From contig JAKSYS010000083.1 in the NCBI GenBank assembly GCA_022925895.1, forward strand, positions 1 to 64,000: 64,000 nucleotides of DNA, given 5' to 3'. The position numbers and the translations under genes were made by a program. This document shows positions 56,543 through 64,000 of the stretch, piece by piece (the first letter of the stretch is position 1; each line of letters begins with the position of its first letter). The notes under the pieces were generated by a model, which had not been told where the DNA came from, did no database searches, and was given only the letters and a program-made list of their open reading frames with translations. Source of the stretch: Fragilaria crotonensis (Eukaryota > Bacillariophyta > Fragilariophyceae > Fragilariales > Fragilariaceae).

Positions 56543-58374
56543 CTAGTATTGTGGCAAAGAATCCTTCGAGTGCCTTTCGAGATTGGATCTTGCCTTGTCC
56601 CCTGACCTAGCGCTGTTCCTGGACCGACTGCCCGAGGATCGTGCACTCATCTTACTCGCCCCACCACTGGCGCCTCCCGAACTACTTCCTGATTCTGCGC
56701 TCACCGTACTCAGTCGGCTGGTGCTTCGGTCACTCACAAATGTTCGATCTGTTTCGTCACCACGATTCAAACACCTGGCAGTGCCTGTGATGCCGGGGAT
56801 GAAGAAGGCCGCTGACGAGTGGCCGAACTCAGAATCACTAGTTGCTTGCGTCGCCACTGTGCCATCTGACCCCTCCAGATGACGAAACTTGTTCCCAGAC
56901 ATGCGAGAAACATAGGAGCTCCCACCTGTTGTGGTACTACGTAACGACGAAATCCTACGTGGGCCCTGTTCCATGCGTATCGGGTCATAGATGTGCTCTT
57001 GCAGAGACGACGTCCTACGAAAGCTCGAGAGACCCACCAACGACTGGGATCTCGACGGATATGACCACGAGCCAGACTTCTCCCTGTATCGTAACTTGAG
57101 TTCGTCGTGGACAGTCGACTTGTCGGCAGTCCAGGATGATCGCGAGTAGGCGCGAGGAGCGACCTGTGGGACACAAGTATACAGCTCTTGGTGGAGCGGC
57201 ACTCGGCTGTCACTCTCGTAGTTACCATACTTGTACATGAGGGCACGAGAGCGAGACGGAGGCTTGAATTTTTTCTTTAGCTCCATGTGGAGAGAATCCT
57301 TTCTCTTGGGTGGAACTGGCGAACCGTTTTCGTTGAAACAGTCGAAAGGGCTTCGAATTTTTTCGCCATTCTCCTCCGTGTCAACAGAATGATTCTGATC
57401 ATTCGAATCTTCGCCGAAGTTAGCTGGTGCGTCGGGCTTGTACTTTTCGTCGCTAGAACAGCGTGAGTGATTGTCATTCGTTGGCTCGTTCCTATGAGAT
57501 CCAGAGTGATGAAAGAGTTTGCTAGCCCCCCAACTGGACGGAACTGGTGATTTGGATCCCGGAACATTCCGACCTTCACATCTGACATCGAAGTCCAAGT
57601 CCAACGAATTTCTGCGTGATGCAGAACGCGAATGCTCTTCAGATTCACACTCAAAGCTGGAGCGAGAGTGGTCAGCGCTACGACGAGTATCGTCGTCAGA
57701 TGAATGGCGGCGTGCACTGACATGTAACTTTGGTTCAACTGCATGCAACAAGCGATCGTCGGCAGACAGTCGTCGCGAGGTTTCCATAGATTTTGGGACA
57801 CTGTTTCGTTTCTTCCTTCTACTCTTCTTCTTGAGTTCTTCCAAGACACTGGACTTGGTTGAGCCCAGAAGACCATAGTCATCGCGGTACGGGGAATGCG
57901 TGTTGCGGCGGCTTGAACTTTTCCTCCGAATCTCGTCGAGAATATCCTTCTTTGTTATCTCCAATCTAGCTTTGCTATCGCAATCGAACTTCCCATCGGC
58001 GGCATACAGAGAGTTTCTATTGTCAGGGCTTCTGAGTTTGGTGCTCTGTTTCAGCTCTTCCTGCAGTTTCATGAACTCCTCGTTTGAACTTTCAAGGCGC
58101 GCAGACTCAGTATGCCTACTACTAGATTTCTTCTTTTTCTTCTTCTCCTTTTTCAATTCCTCCAAAACTGACCTCATATCACCTTGGACACTGTCTCCAA
58201 GGTACGACTGAGCCCAGCTTTCACTGACCGCTATCGACTTGATCTCCCCGTGGAAGGCCGTAACTTTTTCTTTGGATAATCGTACATACTTGCGGTATCT
58301 CTTCGCCTCGAAATCGCCGTCCTTCTCAATTCATTGTGGAGAGCGCTAATGTCTCCTATTGGTATCGACATCAT
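56543..58374 (-). CDS. Orphan Ser/Arg/Lys-rich protein with recurrent ELKK-type motifs (one frame break)
   Basis: The ATG at 58374 starts MMSIPIGDISALHNELRR. One A is missing in the run at 58265-58269; with it the frame continues KVTAFHGEIKSIAVSESWAQ into a long open frame to 56543 (610 residues). Without the join the protein starts at 58177. No known domain. A short motif recurs about seven times, far apart: SALHNELRR, SVLEELKKEK, DILDEIRRKS, SVLEELKKKS, SLHMELKKKF, TVHDELKLRY and SLQEHIYDP. Each is a short amphipathic helix with Glu-Leu/Ile, usually followed by basic residues. The linkers are Ser/Arg/Asp-rich and probably disordered. This looks like a multivalent binding protein, perhaps for actin, membranes or another repeated surface, but that is a guess. 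Confidence 0.64.
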
Positions 58375-59016
58375 AGAGTGCAAATATCTTCAGTGTGAGA
58401 AGCGACCAGTGACCCCGCTATCTTTCTGCACGATGGAATGATGGAATGACGACCCAATAAAGCAATGGTGCGGATGACTTCGACGGAAACGTCAAGAAAT
58501 ATTCTACGATGTGATCGTTCGTGATTTAGTAAAGGTGAGATTCAGTACCTGGTATGCGAGTATGTACCTGAACATTATGATGCATACACATATATATATA
58601 CAGTATGTATAATATGTGGAGTATCATAGAACTCCAGTACAAGTACTGCGATTACCGCTACAGTAGCCACCTCCAGTAAGCGCTACAGTAGCCCATGTAT
58701 TACATATATCATATTCATACTTGAGGACTACATGCAGTGGATGGCTCAGTACATACATTGTACGTTCTCATCGTATTTATACATATGCATGTATGCTGTA
58801 CACGGATTACGTTTACCATCATGTGCTCGGATCTCGGATTATTTATAACATGTAACGTTTCGTTGTTTACTGTTAAATTTGAAACGGATGCTCCATAGTA
58901 TTGCGGTACGTTGAGTGGTAAACCCAAGAATAAAGCGAACGAATTGCAAGTATCGTCATCTCTCCGAACCATCACGTTCCATTTCAACAAGTTGCTTTAG
59001 TCGACCAATTCCGGCG
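58375..59016. other. Divergent spacer
   Basis: Between the Ser/Arg-rich gene (minus) and the epimerase-like gene (plus). It has ATAC/GTAC-rich low-complexity sequence at about 58560-58760, including a TATATATATACA stretch. An open frame continues upstream of 59017 to a GTG at 58915 but without an ATG. Confidence 0.45.
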
Positions 59017-61494
59017 ATGTCGACACCGGCGCAACGGCGCCATTCTCAGGCTGCAAAGAGGCGTTTACCATGGTATTATGGTCTTTCAAAACCTGTCAAG
59101 ATGAGCAGAGTGACGATGATTGGATTGATAATGGGAGCAATGTCGGTTAGCCGCATGTTTTCCGACTATCCTTCCAGGCACTACGTTTCGGTTGTAAAAC
59201 GCGACAAGCAACATCGCCGTGAACCCTTTGTGTTTGTGTCAGCTCCGATCACCATTTCCTTAGAAGTTGAGGATTGGGAAGTAAAGCGGCTGGAACGACG
59301 GAAACGAACACAACCGCCCAGAAAACACAGCGGGAATGTCATCCAATATGAATTACTCCTGCAGTCAGCGAATCACACCGTGGAGCCTGATTGGAAAATT
59401 ATTGAAGGATATCATCATGCCATATGTGGTAGACACGCTAAAGCTGCTGCGGACAAGATCCCACACCGCTACCCCCAGGAACTGCTTTTGGATTCAAGGG
59501 CTCGGGTAGTGATCACGAACATCTTGAGTTCAACTGGAATGCATCTAGCGCTGAAGCTCTCGAAGGAATGTGGTGTGAATGCGATCCTCGGTATTGATGC
59601 CTTTCTACCGAATACTCGTCGGAATCGAGTCGACCTAATGGAGCGTTACGCTATGCTCAAGAGAAGGATCCCTGCCTTGCAAAAGCTAATATCGTCCTAC
59701 CCAGGCGTGTTACCAAGGTTGGACGTGGAACGATTGTACTCCTTTCGGGCGACTCATATCATACACTTGATTCCAGACTATCTTCACGGTGAAGACAATC
59801 AACTGTATCCTCTTCGAGACAAAATGCAAAGCATGGAGCAACTTCTGGACCTGATACGACATACCGAGTCAAAGCCTCACTTGCTATACGCCGGCCCAGA
59901 TCTCGTGTACGAGCAAATTTTGGCGGCACACTACCATGCACACTACAATCTTCATTCTATAGGTTTAGAAATGCCTCATCTTTATGGGCCTTGGGGACAG
60001 GCGGGGTCGTGGGCCTGGAACGCTGCTGAAGGCATCGTCCGCCGACGCAATACGACACACGCTCAAGCAGGCACTCTTGAAGACAACGCGCCTTTCCTGT
60101 ACGTGGAGGATGCAGTTGACGCTATAATTGCCGCAACACAGTACGACAACGGCGTCGTGGTTCTTGGAGTAACATCCCACACTACGAAGAAGTCGCTGAA
60201 GAAAGTTTTTACAAATTTCGCCAATACGACAAAACAAAAACAATTTGACCCTGAACGCCACTGGCAGAATCAGATCCATTGGATGCCTGAAACACAGCCG
60301 TTGGCTGGCGTTCAGAGGCTCGTTTCTTGGCACTTCTCAAACACGCATCCATATGGAAGGGGTGATTATCAAAGAAAACTACCATCATCAATCAAGGAGA
60401 ACTTTCACTATCAGTTTCCGTGTGCGTCAGAGTGTTCCATTCCGGGCTCATGCATCCCGACAATCTATGACGAAGTTGCCCGCACTTCGCGCAAGCTTAC
60501 CAAGGGCTGCAAATATGTTGTCTACATGGTGGACCTATCGAGCAACGCGACAACTTTACCGCAGGCCGTCAACATACCACCAAATTACACGTCGTACGTC
60601 TGTCAAATCGCGTTCGTATCCCGATCAAGCAAAGTTGGCCGGAAAAAAGACAGACATCGTGGTTGGTCGTTGCTTAGTGTAGCGAAGGACGTTTCAACAA
60701 TGACTGAGGCTGAGTTCATGCTTCCCAAGCTTTCTCCTAGCCTTTTTTTCGACAAAACTGTCGCGAAGGCCATCTTCGTGAATCCAAATACATTTTCACT
60801 CCCTGACGGACCCGGTCTCATTGCATTCAGTCGCTCGATCGATGCTTCCTCGCGTGTTGGCAAGAATAAACCGATACGGAGATCGGGAACTGACATTATT
60901 CGTTGGGAATTGGATCGTGGGAAAGCAGCACGACTAGTAGTGTTCTTGGGTCACGAAGATCCTCAGGTGAACACATATGAATCCTTCACCTCCCGAGTGA
61001 AGGTCATTGCCGATCGCGACGGAGCGCGTTCATCGAGTCGGCAAATAAATCAGGTGCAGTTTTATGAGCACGCTGCCCACTTGGTTCAGAGTACTGAAAG
61101 TCGGCGACTGGACGAGTTGCGGCCTCCGTACTACAAGAATTTTCCGTTCCATTTTTTACAATCTAATATGGTTGTCCATGATTTGAGGGTTGACCAGGCT
61201 CGACTATTGCGGTGCGAGTGGTACGATGAACAAGTTTTTTGGGGAGTGCGCCATCTTGAAGACGTTTCTTTGGGATTCGTGCTAGCGAAACGACGAGTAC
61301 GAGGTCAGCATGGGCCTGACGAAGGTGGGTGGACGCCTCTAGTAACTCCGGTAGACGATGAGATGGAAGTTGGAGATCGCGTTACCAGCTTTGGGGGAGT
61401 AGAGCTGTTTGTGCGGGTGCTTCCTCGTCCCTTGAGTGCACTGGAGGCAGAGAAGGAGGTCATCGAAGACGAAGTAGAGGAATCACCAGAATGA
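59017..61494 (+). CDS. Membrane-anchored, degenerate NAD-epimerase-like protein with a large C-terminal domain
   Basis: I start at the first in-frame ATG, 59017, giving 825 residues. Residues 31-47 form a hydrophobic segment after a basic N-terminus (a type II anchor). Residues about 160-460 follow the extended short-chain dehydrogenase fold of UDP-glucuronate epimerases: VVITNILSSTGMHLAL, ILGIDAFLPNTRRNRVDL, HIIHLIPDYL, LLYAGPDLVYEQILAAHYH, LEMPHLYGPWGQAG and VEDAVDAII. The glycine-rich nucleotide loop (GxxGxxG) is reduced to NILSSTG, and the catalytic YxxxK has no Lys after VYEQ. The enzyme is therefore probably inactive or altered. The remaining 360 residues are not a domain I know. The likely place is Golgi or another endomembrane, in a scaffolding or sugar-sensing role; this is an inference. 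Confidence 0.72.
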   Translation: MSTPAQRRHSQAAKRRLPWYYGLSKPVKMSRVTMIGLIMGAMSVSRMFSDYPSRHYVSVVKRDKQHRREPFVFVSAPITISLEVEDWEVKRLERRKRTQPPRKHSGNVIQYELLLQSANHTVEPDWKIIEGYHHAICGRHAKAAADKIPHRYPQELLLDSRARVVITNILSSTGMHLALKLSKECGVNAILGIDAFLPNTRRNRVDLMERYAMLKRRIPALQKLISSYPGVLPRLDVERLYSFRATHIIHLIPDYLHGEDNQLYPLRDKMQSMEQLLDLIRHTESKPHLLYAGPDLVYEQILAAHYHAHYNLHSIGLEMPHLYGPWGQAGSWAWNAAEGIVRRRNTTHAQAGTLEDNAPFLYVEDAVDAIIAATQYDNGVVVLGVTSHTTKKSLKKVFTNFANTTKQKQFDPERHWQNQIHWMPETQPLAGVQRLVSWHFSNTHPYGRGDYQRKLPSSIKENFHYQFPCASECSIPGSCIPTIYDEVARTSRKLTKGCKYVVYMVDLSSNATTLPQAVNIPPNYTSYVCQIAFVSRSSKVGRKKDRHRGWSLLSVAKDVSTMTEAEFMLPKLSPSLFFDKTVAKAIFVNPNTFSLPDGPGLIAFSRSIDASSRVGKNKPIRRSGTDIIRWELDRGKAARLVVFLGHEDPQVNTYESFTSRVKVIADRDGARSSSRQINQVQFYEHAAHLVQSTESRRLDELRPPYYKNFPFHFLQSNMVVHDLRVDQARLLRCEWYDEQVFWGVRHLEDVSLGFVLAKRRVRGQHGPDEGGWTPLVTPVDDEMEVGDRVTSFGGVELFVRVLPRPLSALEAEKEVIEDEVEESPE

Positions 61495-61521
61495 ACTTAA
61501 TTTCGCACATGAGCATAGTCT

Positions 61522-62822
61522 CTACACTTTTACCTTCGTTTTCTTCTTCGATTTTTCCTTCGCCTGTTTCTCCAGGAGCGCTTGCTGAGCTTCCAACTTT
61601 TCATAGTGTTGTTTCGTAAGACTGTAGAGCAAGACACCGGAAATCCCAACAGCCGCACCGACGCCGGATTGAAAGGAAATTGGATTTCGGAACACCATCA
61701 CGGACGCCACCATGATGAACACTCTCTTCATCGTATTGCCGACAGCCAATGTGACAGGGTGGACGTTGGAGAGAGCCAGGTACATGACTTCGTTATTAAG
61801 GTAATGAAAGAGTCCGGAGATAACAATTTGGCGAGCCAAAACTAGCGGTGACGTTGTCTCCGTTGCTGTCTTCCAGATGCCAAGGAAGGACGTTCCTTCG
61901 AGACCCAAAAAGACTGGTACTGATACGAGGAAAGCCATCCATGTGACGAGCCCAAAGAGATTGGCTGACGTAATGTTTTCGCCGATTGGGTTGGACATTG
62001 CAGTTTTGCTACATACCGCCCGGAGGGCAAATGCCACGTTGGACGCCATGGCAGTATAAAAAGCCAACCATGAAAAGTAGCGTTCCTTCAGACACGCGTA
62101 ACCGACACCCGCAACCACTGGAATGAGTGTCGCGTACACTTGCGGTTTCATCCATTTGCCCAACATGAGGGCCGACACCAGCGCAGAGAAGAAGGGCTCG
62201 AGCGCCTTGACAATGTGAGTAAAAGAAACGGGAGCCGATTCCAAAGCAATCATGGTGAAGATTTGACCAAATGCATGGAAAAATCCAATTTGAGTGACAG
62301 CATATTTACCAGCCTTTGTGAGCGTGGGAGGAGCGCGCAACCCAGTGGTCCAGAGGAAGGAGGAATACAGTGCGCCCACCAGGAATTGCATGGAACCGAC
62401 AGTGGACGGTGCTGGTAAGACATTCAGAACTTTTTTGTTGACAACTGAAGGGGCAGAAGGAGGGAGGGGTAGGTGCGAGGTCAGCGGGGACGGTGAATTT
62501 AATACAAGTACCAGGCAGGGGTCAGAGGTGGTGCCATGCGAAGGTACGTACTGTTGTAGATAACGTTCAAGGCATACCACAGAGAAAAGTAGAAGCCGAT
62601 CTTGAGCCGTTGAACAAGAGCAGACGGTCCTGCGCCTCCTCGAATCGCCAGTTGCTCATCAATAAGAGCGACAAGGTCGACATCCCGTTGTTTGTGGGGA
62701 AGTGTTGAGCGTTGATTCGACGGGGAAACAAGGGGACTCAGAGGCTTTAAGGTGCGAGCCTCGGTAGACGATGATGCTGCAATCGCTAGCGCGACACAGT
62801 ATACTGTCGTGATGATCTTCAT
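61522..62822 (-). CDS. Triose-phosphate/phosphate translocator family transporter, two exons
   Basis: Exon 1 is 62822-62552, the intron is 62551-62445 (GTACGT...TTCAG, 107 bases) and exon 2 is 62444-61522; the product is 397 residues. The junction restores the family signature FSLWYALNVIYN joined to IVNKKVLNVLPAP. Other hallmarks are ALESAPVSFTHIVKALEPFFSA, FALRAVCSKTAM, YLNNEVMYLALSNVHPVTLAVGNTMKRVFI and a Lys-rich cytosolic tail. The first 22 residues (MKIITTVYCVALAIAASSSTEA) look like a signal peptide, as needed to reach one of the four membranes around a diatom plastid. No classical ASAFAP phenylalanine is seen, so an outer plastid membrane or other endomembrane is possible. The protein exchanges phosphorylated C3/C5/C6 compounds for phosphate. 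The 3' end is 27 bases from that of the convergent epimerase-like gene. Confidence 0.88.
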
Positions 62823-63406
62823 AGCAAGGGTTTGTGAGTGTGAGTTGCCTCCTGTGTGTTACCTTCACAATAGTTGAAAGTCTTGAATCATGCCAATGTC
62901 AAATAAACAGATTATCGGTAGCCTATTGTGATGTCAGAGTGTCGCAAAGTCGCATGTCTACGCGTGTCGCGTCTACCTACTACACTGTACCATCAATGAT
63001 GCCAATCAACAATCTATACAAAGTAGCACCAAGTACAGTATTCACGTCTTTCTCCAAACGTGCGTCGATCGTCGATCCCAAGCAACAGCACGCCATCACC
63101 AGAGTTTTTTGTGCGGTGTTGAGAGGAGCACCACTCCGAGCCTCGGCCGGAGGCCGGAATGACGGCGGAAGTTGTGACAGGGGAATGTGGAATTTAAACC
63201 GGACCGATTTCGTCATAAGGGACTATTTGATGAGAATTCTGAATTCTCCGTAGGCCCAGTATCTAATGTACAGTGGCTTCAAAAAGATCCAAGTCACCCA
63301 CGGAACATGGCGATCCGCATACCCGTCATGCTGGCATCAAGAAGGCAGCAACATGAATCATAAATTGCAACTGCATCGAAGTTGAACCTTCGAAGTATTC
63401 AACGCC
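62823..63406. other. Divergent promoter region
   Basis: Spacer between the translocator (minus) and glutamate dehydrogenase (plus). Open frames here (for example 62834-63253) lack any family motif and are not called. Confidence 0.5.
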
Positions 63407-64000
63407 ATGTTGGTCCTTCTGAAACGAGCATCCACCAATACCGCTAGACTCGGCGCCGTTGCTCGAGCTTTCTCTAGTGCTGCCCCAGATCGTACTGCCT
63501 CCAGTAAAAGATCGCTCATCACCACAGAAGAAGGCGTTCATCAAACGATGACCATCTCGAAAGAGTGGAGAAACAAACCGCTCTTCCGTCGACAGGGCGA
63601 TGTTCGCTTCAAGACCGGTCTGGAGGCAGCCAACTTGTTGGTTGGCGAAGCACAACGCCGTGACGATCACGAACATGAGTTTATCAATTCTCTCCGCTCC
63701 ACCATGCAATGCCTTTCTCCCATTTTCGATCGGAACCCCAAGTACGCTTTCGTCGCTAAGCAATTGATGGAACCAGAACGCTTCATTCAATTCCGTGTGG
63801 CCTGGATTGATGATGTCGGTGTTGTCCGTATGAATCGAGGCTTTCGAATCCAATATTCGAGCTCGATCGGGCCGTATGAAGGCGCTTTGCACTTTGGAAC
63901 GCACGTCAACAGCGCGGTGATCAAGGCCGTGGGGTTTGATACTGTCTTTTCAAATGCTTTGACAGGTTTTGACCTTGGCGCAGCGGCAGGTGGTTCTGAC
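63407..64000 (+). CDS. GDH: NADP-type glutamate dehydrogenase, N-terminal part, runs off the window
   Basis: Open from the ATG at 63407 to the last base (198 codons, no stop). The N-terminus is Arg/Ser/Ala-rich without acidic residues (MLVLLKRASTNTARLGAVAR), which fits a mitochondrial presequence of about 30 residues. Then come FINSLRSTMQCLSPIFDRNP, the FRVAWIDDVGVVRMNRGFRIQYSS strand region and GPYEGALHFGTHVNSAVIKAVGFD. The glutamate-site block FSNALTGFDLGAAAGGSD closes the visible part. These match hexameric bacterial/fungal-type NADP-GDH, which makes glutamate from ammonium and 2-oxoglutarate. The open frame on the opposite strand (63326-63904) is its shadow. Confidence 0.92.
   Translation, partial: MLVLLKRASTNTARLGAVARAFSSAAPDRTASSKRSLITTEEGVHQTMTISKEWRNKPLFRRQGDVRFKTGLEAANLLVGEAQRRDDHEHEFINSLRSTMQCLSPIFDRNPKYAFVAKQLMEPERFIQFRVAWIDDVGVVRMNRGFRIQYSSSIGPYEGALHFGTHVNSAVIKAVGFDTVFSNALTGFDLGAAAGGSD

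Noticed and set aside
63326-63904. 192-codon open frame on the minus strand
   Set aside because: It is the shadow of the glutamate dehydrogenase gene on the plus strand, which shows clear family motifs.
1-64000. tRNA genes, rRNA genes or CRISPR arrays
   Set aside because: I looked for T-loop-like GGTTCGANNCC, rRNA core segments and regularly spaced repeats and found none that hold up; a tRNAscan run would settle tRNAs.

Overview
The window looks like nuclear DNA of a diatom (stramenopile alga). Most genes are intronless or carry one or two short GT-AG introns of about 62-250 bases. The gene set fits a photosynthetic secondary alga: a triose-phosphate translocator with an N-terminal signal sequence, an FUT8-like fucosyltransferase, a bestrophin-like channel and a TALE homeobox gene. 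The mobile elements are types I associate with diatoms: a multi-gene DNA transposon with a Plavaka-like transposase, and a Crypton-like tyrosine recombinase. The species cannot be named from the sequence.

Layout. 0.4-6.4 kb holds a BAF250-like chromatin subunit, a secreted or membrane-directed kinase/zinc-finger/PP2C fusion on the minus strand, and AK6. 6.9-8.4 kb is a non-coding element with 18-bp terminal inverted repeats. 9.35-10.46 kb is a heat-shock-factor gene. 13.37-21.96 kb is an 8.6-kb transposon bounded by matching 14-bp inverted termini; it encodes a decayed DDE-type transposase, a putative 2-oxoglutarate/Fe(II) oxygenase on the opposite strand, and a basic/acidic accessory protein. 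A small gag-like remnant follows. 23.4-27.6 kb holds a PNGase and an F-box/RCC1 protein (both minus). 28.3-30.6 kb is the Crypton. 31.1-40.0 kb holds two translesion polymerases head to tail, POLH then REV3. 40.6-48.0 kb holds a membrane-anchored glycosyltransferase, a duplicated-domain orphan, a TALE homeobox gene and SNU23. 48.2-49.4 kb is a fold-back element. 49.9-62.8 kb holds the fucosyltransferase and bestrophin (divergent), an ankyrin protein, a Ser/Arg-rich repeat-motif orphan, a degenerate epimerase-like membrane protein and the translocator. The window ends inside an NADP-type glutamate dehydrogenase.

A recurring feature affects the annotation. Many genes, including conserved ones (POLH, REV3, RCC1, HSF), are interrupted by 1-2 base length changes, nearly always in a short homopolymer or tandem repeat. 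In each gene, restoring those few bases gives one uninterrupted frame with the expected family motifs and a length divisible by three. I read this mainly as residual indel error in a long-read assembly, so these genes are annotated as single loci with the break positions given. The transposase is more heavily damaged and is called a pseudogene.

Spacers between genes are often strikingly rich in the palindrome GTAC. No tRNA, rRNA, CRISPR array or bacterial-type operon was seen.
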